From Beijerinckiaceae bacterium (GTDB lineage: Bacteria; Pseudomonadota; Alphaproteobacteria; Rhizobiales; Beijerinckiaceae), in contig CANHAW010000106.1 in the NCBI GenBank assembly GCA_947458675.1, positions 1 to 7,048 on the forward strand: DNA of 7,048 nt, in the 5' to 3' direction. Within the stretch, counting starts at the first letter, position 1; the number at the start of each line of letters is the position of its first letter. Below the pieces are notes generated by a model. That model searched no databases. It was not told the origin of the DNA and saw only the letters and a program-made list of their open reading frames with translations. Positions 1-5,412 of the stretch are shown one piece after another. The translations under genes were made by a program, and so were the position numbers.

Positions 1-1
1 A

Positions 2-214
2 CCAGACAACCTTGATTGCTGGGCCAAGGCAGATCTGGTCATGAATGTGGCCCTCAGACGCCTGAATGGCTTCAAGATAGGGCGTCGGAAATGGGAATAC
101 CCAAACCTGAGCAAGGAAGATCTTCTGGGGGTTCGCCGTGCCGTCATGTTCGGGCTCGGATTGGATCGGCTGGAGCACAGCTCATTGCCGAATGAAGACC
201 CGGATGCTATATAG
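2..214 (+). CDS. MazF/PemK-family toxin, C-terminal fragment (5' end outside window)
   Basis: The reading frame is open from base 2 to a TAG at 212-214 and gives the last 70 residues of a protein whose start lies to the left of the window. The segment DCWAKADLVMNVALRRLNGF, followed by a Lys/Arg-rich stretch and then LSKEDLLGVRRAVMFGLGLDRL, matches the C-terminal third of alphaproteobacterial MazF/PemK-like proteins. In these, a Trp-Ala-Lys segment, a short loop and a final helix of the type 'DLxxVRRAVxxGLGL' close the fold. Family members are sequence-specific mRNA endoribonucleases, usually encoded just after a small antitoxin gene. That gene and the N-terminal catalytic part cannot be seen here. 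No promoter or partner gene follows within about 100 nt. The family call is from recalled sequence pattern; whether the whole gene is intact is unknown. Confidence 0.68.
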   Translation, partial: PDNLDCWAKADLVMNVALRRLNGFKIGRRKWEYPNLSKEDLLGVRRAVMFGLGLDRLEHSSLPNEDPDAI

Positions 215-313
215 GTGCGGTACCCGGTTGTCGGGCATTGAGACCCAGTTCGCTGGGCAGGCGCCTCGCCGAGCGATGACAAGCTCAGAGATCGCCTAGA
301 TATTGTCAGTCCG

Positions 314-344
314 AAAAGCCCCGCACCGCGGGGCTTTTTGTTTT
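314..344. terminator. intrinsic terminator, probably bidirectional
   Basis: A perfect 11-bp stem (314-324 with 328-338) has a 3-nt ACC loop and the core GCCCCGC/GCGGGGC. On the plus strand it continues into TTTTTGTTTT (335-344). On the minus strand the stem's own A-run becomes TTTT, followed by CGG. It begins right beside the rlmE stop codon (344-346), so it most likely ends the minus-strand gppA-rlmE transcript. Its better U-tract faces right and could also end the transcript of the toxin gene that stops about 100 nt upstream. Confidence 0.85.
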
Positions 345-1036
345 CAGTCCTGACGCCCCCGAAAGCCTGTTGCCAGCACGTAAAGCTCGGCCGAATCCGC
401 CCGGCTGGCTGCCGGCTTCACATGGCGCACGACTTTGAAGTCGCGCTTCAGCAAGGCGAGCAATTCGCCCTCCGTACCGCCCTGCAGCACTTTGGCAACG
501 AAAAAGCCGCCGGGCGCCAAAACTTCTGTCGCAAAATGGATGGCCAGTTCGGCCAAGCCGACAATGCGCAAATGATCGGTCTTCTTGTGGCCGGTTGTAT
601 TGGCGGCCATGTCGGACATGACGCCATCGGCATCGCCGCCCATCATCTCTTTCAGCCGTTCGGGCGCATCGTCCTCGAGAAAATCCATGACGGTGAATTC
701 GACGCCGGGGATCGGATCAATATCGAGCAGATCGATGCCGATCACCCGCCCGTTGGTGCCGACTTTCTTCACTGCATATTGCGCCCAGCCGCCGGGTGCT
801 GCGCCCAGATCGACGATCCTCTGGCCGGGCTTCAGCAGATGGTAGCGCTCGTCCATTTCGATGAGCTTATAGGCGGCGCGCGAACGCCAGCCATCCTTCT
901 TCGCTGCCGCGACATAAGGATCGTTCAGCTGGCGTTGCAGCCAGAGCGTCGAGGATGTTGTCCGCTTTTTGGCGGTTTTCACGCGCACCTTGAGCGAGCC
1001 CTCGCGGCCGCCTGATGCGGGTTTCTTGTTTGTCAT
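344..1036 (-). CDS. rlmE: 23S rRNA (uridine-2'-O)-methyltransferase RlmE (RrmJ/FtsJ)
   Basis: The product is a 230-residue SAM-dependent enzyme that methylates the 2'-O of U2552 (E. coli numbering) in the A-loop of 23S rRNA, a late step in 50S subunit maturation. The SAM-binding motif DLGAAPGGW is at residues 76-84. The catalytic K-D-K-E tetrad of the RrmJ family is complete: K57 (RAAYKL), D142 (SDMAANTTG), K182 (AKVLQGG) and E217 (SAELY). The basic, low-complexity first 30 residues are typical of alphaproteobacterial versions, which are about 20 residues longer than the E. coli protein. The ATG at 1036 was chosen because it overlaps the gppA stop as ATGA and puts the conserved domain at the right distance. 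The frame stays open upstream, but that part only shadows gppA. A weak GAGAG lies 8 nt before the ATG, so translational coupling to gppA is likely. Confidence 0.95.
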   Translation of the reverse strand: MTNKKPASGGREGSLKVRVKTAKKRTTSSTLWLQRQLNDPYVAAAKKDGWRSRAAYKLIEMDERYHLLKPGQRIVDLGAAPGGWAQYAVKKVGTNGRVIGIDLLDIDPIPGVEFTVMDFLEDDAPERLKEMMGGDADGVMSDMAANTTGHKKTDHLRIVGLAELAIHFATEVLAPGGFFVAKVLQGGTEGELLALLKRDFKVVRHVKPAASRADSAELYVLATGFRGRQD

Positions 1037-2121
1037 CGCCGCTGCTCTCGCCCCGTATCGCCATCGTGCCAGACGCCATCGGCGCTCATCAGCTCGGCCA
1101 AAATTCCCTCGCGCAGGCCCCGATCTGCAATGCGCACACGCTCTGCTGGAAAGGCCCTGCGGATCGCCTCCAGAATGGCACAACCGGCAAGCACGAGATC
1201 GGCGCGCTCCGCGCCAATGCAGCCATTGGCAACGCGCTGCTCGTAGGACATGTCGCGCAAGCCATCGAGCGCATCGTCGATTTCGTCTCCGGTCATCCAC
1301 AAACCATCGACGCGGCGGCGATCGTAGCGCAAGAGGCCAAGATGCACGCCGGCAAGCGTCGTCACCGTGCCGGAGGTGCCGAGCAGATGGAAACGCTCGC
1401 ACCGCGTTTCCTGCCTGACGCGCTCGCAAAATTCCGCAAGCTCGCCCGCCACATGATCGACCATAGATTCGAAAATCTCGTCATTGACGTGAACGCCGCC
1501 GAATTTCTCGGCCAATGTCACAACGCCGAGCTTGAGCGAGGCCCAATGGCGAACGCGCGAACGAATGTCATGCTGCCGGCCATCCTGGCCACGCGCGAGC
1601 CAGACGATTTCCGATGAGCCGCCGCCAATATCGAAAAGCACAACACCGCGCGCGGATGGATCGGCCAGCGAGGCACAACCGGCAGCCGCCAGATGCGCCT
1701 CGGTCTCGCGATCGACAATCTCCAGATCGAGCCCGGTGCGCTCATAGACACGGTCTAGAAATTCATTGCCATTTTCCGCCATGCGGCAGGCTTCCGTCGC
1801 AATCAGCCGCGCGCGCGAAACGCCCCGCAAATCCAACTTGTCCCGGCAGATTTCAAGCGCGGCAATGGTGCGGCGAATGGCCTGTTCGCTGAGCCGGCCT
1901 GAGGCCGAAACCCCCTCCCCCAGCCGCACGATGCGCGAAAAGGCATCGAGGATGCGAAACCCCTCCCGCGCCGGGCGCGCCACCAGCAAGCGACAATTAT
2001 TGGTGCCAAGATCCAGCGCCGCATAGGTGTGAAAAGGACCATGCGGGCCGCGCGGGGGCGTTCCGGCAGAGGCGGCCCCAGGGCCCTGCGGGCCGGGGCC
2101 CTTCAGGTCCATCGTGGACAC
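1033..2121 (-). CDS. gppA: Ppx/GppA-family phosphatase (exopolyphosphatase / pppGpp phosphohydrolase)
   Basis: The 362-residue protein has an ASKHA-type phosphatase fold and acts in the cytoplasm on polyphosphate and/or pppGpp. Visible signatures are the first phosphate loop [12 protein letters not shown] (residues 36-47), TEACR (109-113), the second loop [10 protein letters not shown] (164-173), GTSGTVTTL (248-256) and [10 protein letters not shown] (332-341). It is a short, single-module form: about 360 residues against about 500 for E. coli Ppx and GppA, which carry an extra C-terminal HD-like domain. Short forms are usual in rhizobia. Residues 6-30 are a Gly/Pro-rich, probably disordered extension. 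The GTG at 2121 was preferred because GGAG sits 9 nt upstream; the in-frame ATG at 2112 would put that site 18 nt away. It is the first gene of an operon with rlmE. Sequence alone does not settle whether polyphosphate or pppGpp is the main substrate, so the symbol is provisional. Confidence 0.92.
   Translation of the reverse strand: MSTMDLKGPGPQGPGAASAGTPPRGPHGPFHTYAALDLGTNNCRLLVARPAREGFRILDAFSRIVRLGEGVSASGRLSEQAIRRTIAALEICRDKLDLRGVSRARLIATEACRMAENGNEFLDRVYERTGLDLEIVDRETEAHLAAAGCASLADPSARGVVLFDIGGGSSEIVWLARGQDGRQHDIRSRVRHWASLKLGVVTLAEKFGGVHVNDEIFESMVDHVAGELAEFCERVRQETRCERFHLLGTSGTVTTLAGVHLGLLRYDRRRVDGLWMTGDEIDDALDGLRDMSYEQRVANGCIGAERADLVLAGCAILEAIRRAFPAERVRIADRGLREGILAELMSADGVWHDGDTGREQRR
2074..2100 (-). 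promoter_or_regulatory. GC-only hairpin in the first codons of gppA
   Basis: GGCCCC (2074-2079) pairs with GGGGCC (2095-2100), and GGCCC (2082-2086) pairs with GGGCC (2090-2094). This gives 11 G-C pairs with a 2-nt bulge and a 3-nt TGC loop. In the gppA mRNA it begins about 20 nt after the GTG and covers codons 8-16, which encode part of the Gly/Pro-rich leader. A structure this stable so close to the start codon could slow initiation. It could also be only a by-product of Gly/Pro codons in a GC-rich genome. Confidence 0.45.
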
Positions 2122-2150
2122 GGGGCAAATCTCCAGTCGCCCCGTCGCCG

Positions 2151-2167
2151 AAAAAGCCCGGCCGGGC
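2151..2167 (-). promoter_or_regulatory. palindrome plus T5 in the gppA leader (possible attenuator)
   Basis: On the minus strand the perfect palindrome GCCCGGCCGGGC (2167-2156) is followed at once by TTTTT (2155-2151), about 30 nt before the gppA GTG. As RNA it can form only a 4-bp stem with a GGCC tetraloop, which is short for an intrinsic terminator. The arrangement of GC repeat followed by a T-run still resembles a weak attenuator or pause site. A protein-binding palindrome is the other possibility. The role is inferred. Confidence 0.3.
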
Positions 2168-2179
2168 GGTTCGGGGACG

Positions 2180-2208
2180 ATTGTAACGATGGGCGGCCGG
2201 TTTGACCA
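2180..2208 (-). promoter_or_regulatory. candidate sigma70-type promoter of gppA-rlmE
   Basis: Read on the minus strand, TGGTCA (2208-2203; 4 of 6 to TTGACA) is separated by 17 nt from TACAAT (2185-2180; 5 of 6 to TATAAT). Transcription would start near 2173 and give a leader of about 50 nt before the GTG at 2121. It is the best match in this intergenic region and has the right orientation, but it is not experimentally supported. Confidence 0.5.
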
Positions 2209-2412
2209 TGAGGATTAAATCCACAGCACGGCCTGCTCACGCAGATACAAAAAGCCCGAAAAGACATGGCCCCGCAGCAATCAAACATGATCGCCATGCC
2301 ATCCGGGCGTTGACACAAGATGCCACAGCATGCAAAAACCGCCGCGCTGGCGTCGAATTGTGGTGTCCAGTCCGGGAAACCGCACCAAATCTCTGATTTC
2401 GCGGTGCTTTCT

Positions 2413-2486
2413 TGGGGGATAGTTCAACGGTAGAACTACCGACTCTGACTCGGTCAATCTTGGTTCGAATCCAGGTCCCCCAGCCA
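2413..2486 (+). tRNA. tRNA-Gln (anticodon CTG)
   Basis: A complete cloverleaf can be drawn. Acceptor TGGGGGA (2413-2419) pairs with TCCCCCA (2476-2482). The D stem is GTTC/GAAC (2422-2425/2433-2436). The anticodon stem is ACCGA/TCGGT (2438-2442/2450-2454) with loop CTCTGAC, so the anticodon CTG (2445-2447) reads CAG. A 4-nt variable loop follows. The T stem is CTTGG/CCAGG (2459-2463/2471-2475) around TTCGAAT. The discriminator base is G2483, and CCA is encoded at 2484-2486. The weak U1-A72 pair and G73 are known identity elements for bacterial glutaminyl-tRNA synthetase and agree with the call. The gene stands alone, with no other tRNA nearby. A promoter about 100 nt upstream is uncertain, and no convincing terminator follows. 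Confidence 0.97.
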
Positions 2487-2574
2487 AATCTCTCTCCGCG
2501 CTGCTTCTCCCCATCCTGCTGGATTTTGCCGTGAATCCCTTGGCTTGGCTCACGCGCAAGGCCTTTGCTGTGGC

Positions 2575-2940
2575 ATGCTCAGGCTCATCGATTCGCATGC
2601 GGGATACAGGTGCAGCTTGGACGAGGCGGAACTGACACATATTGCCAATGTTGCTGCGGGGCTTGACCGGCTCGTTCCCAAAATTGCCGAGGCCATCAAA
2701 CTGGTTGACAGCGAGAGCGAATATCGCCGGCTGTTGAACCTGCTGCGTCCGGCCGAACATTTCCTGCTTGAGGCCGGACCGCTCATGTCGCGCGCCCAGC
2801 CGCAGGATGTCGCGATGCGCGAAATCTGCGAGCGTTTCATGCGCGAATTGCCGCGGCGGCTGCGCATGGTGCGCCATGCGCAATATGTTCTGCCGCCGGT
2901 CTTCGAGGAAGATCAGGCGCTCTTGTCGCGCGCGAGCTGA
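2575..2940 (+). CDS. hypothetical protein, 121 aa, first gene of the CHR operon
   Basis: I do not recognise a family. The protein looks soluble and mostly helical, with no signal peptide or membrane segment. It has Leu/Arg/Glu-rich stretches such as EYRRLLNLLRPAEHFLLEAG (residues 49-68) and MREICERFMRELPRRLRMVR (81-100), and it ends just after an aromatic/Pro stretch YVLPPVFEEDQ (104-114). Codon use matches its neighbours, which supports a real gene. The ATG at 2575 was chosen; an in-frame TTG at 2545 would add ten residues, and neither start has a good ribosome binding site. The stop is 5 nt before the start of the first chromate-transporter gene, so co-transcription is likely. It lies 88 nt after the tRNA. 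Any link to ion transport rests on position only. Confidence 0.7.
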   Translation: MLRLIDSHAGYRCSLDEAELTHIANVAAGLDRLVPKIAEAIKLVDSESEYRRLLNLLRPAEHFLLEAGPLMSRAQPQDVAMREICERFMRELPRRLRMVRHAQYVLPPVFEEDQALLSRAS

Positions 2941-2945
2941 CGTCG

Positions 2946-3524
2946 GTGGGGAGCGAGACTGCGCAAGAGGGACAGAATAGACCGGCGCAGGTTTCGCGGT
3001 TTCAGATTTTCACCGGCTTTCTGCTGATCGGCATGTTCGGTTTCGGCGGCATTGCAGCGGCCATGCATCATGTCATGGTTGAGCGACGCCGCTGGCTGAC
3101 CAATGCGGAATATGCCTCCATTCTGGGGCTCGGTCAGGTTCTGCCCGGCGCCAATCTCGTCAATATGGCCACCATGGTCGGCGACAGGTTTCAGGGCGCA
3201 ATCGGCGCCCTACTCGCGCTGATCGGCCTGACCTTCATGCCGATTGTCATTCTTGTCGCTCTGGCTGAGTTTTACGATCATTTCGCCAATATGCCCGATG
3301 TTGTTGCCGGAACGCGTGCAGCAGCGGCGGGCGCTGTCGGCATGATTTTCGGCACGGGCTGGAAATTGGCGCGCACGATTGTGGATTCTCGCTGGGCTTT
3401 TGCTTTTGCCGTCGCGAGCTTTGTTGCCATCGGCATTTTGCGCCTGCCGCTGGTCGGCACATTGCTGGTTCTGGCGAGCGCCGCGATTGCCGTGGGCTAT
3501 TGGAGCAGCACACGTGCGAAATGA
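2946..3524 (+). CDS. chromate transporter (CHR) family protein, first half-size subunit
   Basis: The 192-residue inner-membrane protein holds a single CHR domain. The family signature starts with FGFGGIAAAM (residues 31-40), continues through ERRRWLTNAEY (46-56) and reaches GLGQVLPGAN (61-70), where the common PGP motif is PGA here. Hydrophobic segments lie at about 21-42, 86-107, 124-138 and 150-186. CHR proteins come as long fusions of two homologous halves or as pairs of short proteins that probably work together; this is the pair form. The known role is ion efflux, with chromate export shown for a few members; the substrate here is unknown. The start is a GTG at 2946, the only in-frame start before the conserved domain, with a weak ribosome site. 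The hydrophilic first 17 residues are uncertain. It overlaps the next gene by 11 nt. Confidence 0.9.
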   Translation: MGSETAQEGQNRPAQVSRFQIFTGFLLIGMFGFGGIAAAMHHVMVERRRWLTNAEYASILGLGQVLPGANLVNMATMVGDRFQGAIGALLALIGLTFMPIVILVALAEFYDHFANMPDVVAGTRAAAAGAVGMIFGTGWKLARTIVDSRWAFAFAVASFVAIGILRLPLVGTLLVLASAAIAVGYWSSTRAK

Positions 3525-4056
3525 CGATCTGCTCTGGGCCATGGCCCTGACCTTTTTCACCACCGCCATTTTCTCCTTCGGCGGCATTGCGACGATGATT
3601 CCGGAAATCCATCGCCAGGCGGTCGATATACGCGGCTGGCTCGGCAATGATGATTTCGCCACGGCTTTCGCCTTGTCGCAGATTGCGCCGGGACCGAACA
3701 TATTGCTCATGTCCATGATTGGCTGGCGCGTGGCGGGATGGGCAGGCTTGGCGGTGGCAACGCTTGCCACCATTGTTCCCACCAGCCTGATTGCCCTGCT
3801 GGCTGGACGCGGCGAGGCGCGCATCGCCAATACGCGCTGGTACATGATCGCCAAACGCGCCCTACCCCCGATTGTGGTTGGCCTGATCCTCTCGTCGGGC
3901 GTCGTGACAGGCCATGCGGCCATCGATCATTGGCTCGGCGTGGCCATTGCCGGGGGCGTGGCCATTCACATTGCCTTGAGCCGCACCAATCCGCTCATCC
4001 CGCTGGGCATCGGAACCGCCATCGGCATAGCCGCCGCGCGTCTCGGATTTTTCTGA
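3514..4056 (+). CDS. chromate transporter (CHR) family protein, second half-size subunit
   Basis: The 180-residue membrane protein is homologous to the preceding gene product. FSFGGIATMIPEIHRQAV (residues 20-37), the RGWLGNDDF segment (40-48) and ALSQIAPGPN (53-62) with a canonical PGP motif form the CHR signature. The C-terminal NPLIPLGIGTAIGI (159-172) is also typical of the second half. The GTG at 3514 is a well-supported start: GGAG (3502-3505) sits 8 nt upstream, inside the end of the first gene, giving an 11-nt overlap and probable translational coupling. The frame is open further upstream, but that part only overlaps the first subunit. The two proteins probably form a heteromeric transporter equivalent to one long-chain ChrA. 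Chromate is an annotation convention here, not a shown substrate. Confidence 0.92.
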   Translation: MRNDDLLWAMALTFFTTAIFSFGGIATMIPEIHRQAVDIRGWLGNDDFATAFALSQIAPGPNILLMSMIGWRVAGWAGLAVATLATIVPTSLIALLAGRGEARIANTRWYMIAKRALPPIVVGLILSSGVVTGHAAIDHWLGVAIAGGVAIHIALSRTNPLIPLGIGTAIGIAAARLGFF

Positions 4057-4163
4057 GCGGAAAAGTGCCGACAGATTGTGCAAAATTCGGCCGTAAAATC
4101 AGCATGCCTCGAATAACAAGCTGAGAAAAAAGAAGAAAAAGGCCTACCTCACAATTTCGTCAG

Positions 4164-4292
4164 CATTGGGGGGCGGCGCTTGCGGATCGCGCAGGCACAA
4201 CTTACACCCGTTCAACCAGACCGGGCCCCTCTGGCGGTTCTCATGAACCGCGATGTCGGACTGGACGTTTTCGTGGCCTGGTCTGCCCCATG
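4164..4292 (+). ncRNA. candidate structured leader / metal riboswitch upstream of terC
   Basis: A self-contained fold is visible. Outer helix P1 joins TGGGG (4167-4171) to CCCCA (4286-4290), extended by C4164-G4292 and A4165-T4291. Inside lie a 7-bp hairpin GCTTGCG/CGCAGGC (4178-4184/4190-4196), CCCG/CGGG (4207-4210/4222-4225) around TTCAACCAGAC, and a perfect 7-bp hairpin GCGGTTC/GAACCGC (4234-4240/4245-4251) with loop TCAT. A short ACG-TTTT-CGT stem (4265-4274) follows. CAGACC (4217-4222) could instead pair with GGTCTG (4280-4285), offering a switch or tertiary contact. TerC genes are classic targets of the Mn2+ yybP-ykoY riboswitch, and an alphaproteobacterial 'terC' RNA motif has also been proposed. 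TTGGGGGGCGGC here lines up with the yybP-ykoY loop TTGGGGAGTAGC except for three transitions, but the usual 3' GCAAGACC motif is missing. The class assignment is therefore open. Confidence 0.5.
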
Positions 4293-4298
4293 CGCTCT

Positions 4299-4338
4299 GC
4301 GGCTCGTTGTCGCGACGTATGCAAGGTACCCGAGCTGC
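4299..4338 (+). promoter_or_regulatory. hairpin between the leader domain and terC (possible expression platform)
   Basis: GCGGCTCG (4299-4306) pairs with CGAGCTGC (4331-4338) in an 8-bp stem with one G-U pair. The 24-nt loop contains the palindrome TCGCGA. It lies between the structured domain and the terC ATG, whose nearest purine-rich stretch is GTGGA at 4354-4358. No T-run follows, so it is not an intrinsic terminator. If the leader is a riboswitch, control would more likely act on translation or Rho access. The role is inferred. Confidence 0.35.
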
Positions 4339-4366
4339 TTCCGTTCAAACCTCGTGGATCCCGCAT

Positions 4367-5002
4367 ATGAGCGCTTATTTTACTGTCGACGCACTTTCCG
4401 CCCTGTTCCAGGTGATCATGATCGATCTGGTGCTGGCCGGTGACAATGCTGTCGTTATCGGTCTTGCTGCAGCCGGCCTTCCCAAAGAGCAGCGCGCCAA
4501 GGCCATTCTGATCGGCATCGCCGCTGCAACTGTGCTGCGCATTATCTTTGCCGGCCTCACGACGCAGCTCCTGCAGATTGTCGGCCTGCTGCTCGTCGGT
4601 GGTCTCCTGCTCATCTGGGTTGCCTGGAAAATGTGGACCGAGCTCCGCGCCGGCCACGACCAGCATGACGTTGACGCCATCGGCGAAGATGCTGACGCCG
4701 ATGCAGAGGGCAAGCCGCGCAAGTCGTTCGCGCAGGCCGCTTGGCAGATCATTGTCGCCGACGTTTCCATGTCGCTCGACAATGTGCTCGCCGTGGCGGG
4801 CGCTGCCCGCGATTATCCGATGATCCTGGTCTTCGGGCTTGTCCTGTCGATTGGTCTCATGGGCCTTGCGGCAAGCTTCATCGCCAAATTGCTGCAGAAG
4901 CATCGCTGGATCGCTTATGTCGGTCTCGCCATCATCGTCTATGTCGCGATCGAAATGACCTATCGCGGCTTCATGGAAGTCCTGCCCTATATCAGGGGCT
5001 GA
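4367..5002 (+). CDS. TerC family integral membrane protein, YjbE-type putative metal transporter
   Basis: The 211-residue inner-membrane protein carries the two repeated acidic membrane motifs of the TerC fold: DLVLAGDNAVVIG (residues 20-32) and DVSMSLDNVLAVAG (132-145), related by an internal duplication. Hydrophobic segments are at about 9-33, 44-66, 70-90, 123-146, 151-173 and 181-198. Between the halves, residues 94-119 form an Asp/Glu/His-rich loop (HDQHDVDAIGEDADADAE), a plausible metal-binding region. Relatives such as MeeF/MeeY and Alx are Mn2+ exporters or metal-loading factors for secreted enzymes; YjbE-type members are uncharacterised but similar. The ATG at 4367 was chosen because the family begins just before the first membrane segment; the frame is open back to 4253, but that part is leader RNA. 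The long structured leader suggests metal-responsive control. Confidence 0.92.
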   Translation: MSAYFTVDALSALFQVIMIDLVLAGDNAVVIGLAAAGLPKEQRAKAILIGIAAATVLRIIFAGLTTQLLQIVGLLLVGGLLLIWVAWKMWTELRAGHDQHDVDAIGEDADADAEGKPRKSFAQAAWQIIVADVSMSLDNVLAVAGAARDYPMILVFGLVLSIGLMGLAASFIAKLLQKHRWIAYVGLAIIVYVAIEMTYRGFMEVLPYIRG

Positions 5003-5072
5003 TAAGAGAGGACCGGCCACGCCTTGCGGCGCTGCGCCGGTCCCGCCTTTCCCGAACGGGAGCCTTTGCGGT

Positions 5073-5100
5073 AACCGGATTGCGGCATTGCCGCCCGGTT
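5073..5100. repeat. inverted repeat (two-part hairpin) between terC and the desaturase gene
   Basis: AACCGG (5073-5078) pairs with CCGGTT (5095-5100), and GCGGC (5082-5086) pairs with GCCGC (5090-5094). The result is 11 bp with a 3-nt ATT bulge on one side and an ATT loop. No T-run follows in either direction, so it is not a classical terminator. RNA stabilisation or a protein-binding site are possible. Confidence 0.5.
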
Positions 5101-5122
5101 CATGGCTGCCCGGTTCATGGCC
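5093..5122. repeat. 15-nt tandem direct repeat, two copies
   Basis: The unit GCCCGGTTCATGGCT (5093-5107) is followed directly by GCCCGGTTCATGGCC (5108-5122), 14 of 15 bases identical. The first copy shares its 5' end with the right arm of the adjacent inverted repeat. It looks like a recent slippage duplication in noncoding DNA. Confidence 0.75.
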
Positions 5123-5412
5123 TCTACTTGCGAGGCTGCCCGCAAATATGCATTCTTAAGCCTAAGACGCGTCTTCATTCTGCCTGATTCCGAAGGCTTT
5201 CCTGAAAACAGGCCCCGGAAATCTCCGAGTGAAAGATCAGCGCGCATCCGTGCGATGCGAGAGCGGCGCCAAGCCGCAAGCCCGCGCCCGACTGCGGTCG
5301 GCCAAGCGGGATCCTGAGACTGCTGTCGGCGGGCGTCTGCCCGTTACCGACAATCTGGACAGGTCTCGGTCGTGGGCCCAACCCGCGCGCAATCGCATGC
5401 AAAGGATGCTGT

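Larger units (their letters stand above)
5003..5412. other. 410-nt intergenic region with hairpins, no gene seen
   Basis: No open frame here has a family match, a ribosome site or neighbour-like codon use. A 7-bp stem GACCGGC/GCCGGTC (5011-5017/5036-5042) sits just after the terC stop and may mark its 3' end, but no T-run follows. TCCCG-AA-CGGGA lies at 5050-5061. I could not find a convincing promoter for the desaturase gene, although one must lie here unless it is read through from terC. Confidence 0.5.

Noticed and set aside
244..257. CCCAG-TTCG-CTGGG hairpin after the toxin gene
   Set aside because: Only 5 bp and no T-run; the stronger hairpin at 314-344 is the better terminator.
338..1015. 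Plus-strand open frame of 225 codons opposite rlmE
   Set aside because: rlmE carries all catalytic residues on the minus strand; this frame starts inside the terminator and matches nothing known.
2310..2315. Perfect TTGACA upstream of tRNA-Gln as a -35 box
   Set aside because: No acceptable -10 at 16-18 nt (only an A-rich stretch), and it is about 100 nt from the tRNA, so it was not listed as a promoter.
2202..2396. Small plus-strand open frame (64 codons) upstream of the tRNA
   Set aside because: No ribosome site, unusual composition, and it overlaps the gppA promoter candidate; probably chance.
2514..2528. Hairpin ATCC-TGCT-GGAT followed by TTTT after the tRNA
   Set aside because: A 4-bp stem is too short to call as a terminator.
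2281..2883. Minus-strand open frame of 200 codons
   Set aside because: It runs through the whole tRNA-Gln gene and antisense to the 121-aa gene; no family match and no ribosome site.
3210..3923. Minus-strand open frame of 237 codons opposite the CHR pair
   Set aside because: Antisense shadow of two genes with strong family signatures.
4094..4099. TAAAAT as a -10 box for terC
   Set aside because: The best upstream partner, CCGACA at 4068-4073, gives a 20-nt spacer; too weak to call.
4241..5020. Minus-strand open frame of 259 codons opposite terC
   Set aside because: Its His/Asp/Gln-rich translation is the antisense reflection of membrane-protein codons; terC on the plus strand has clear family motifs.
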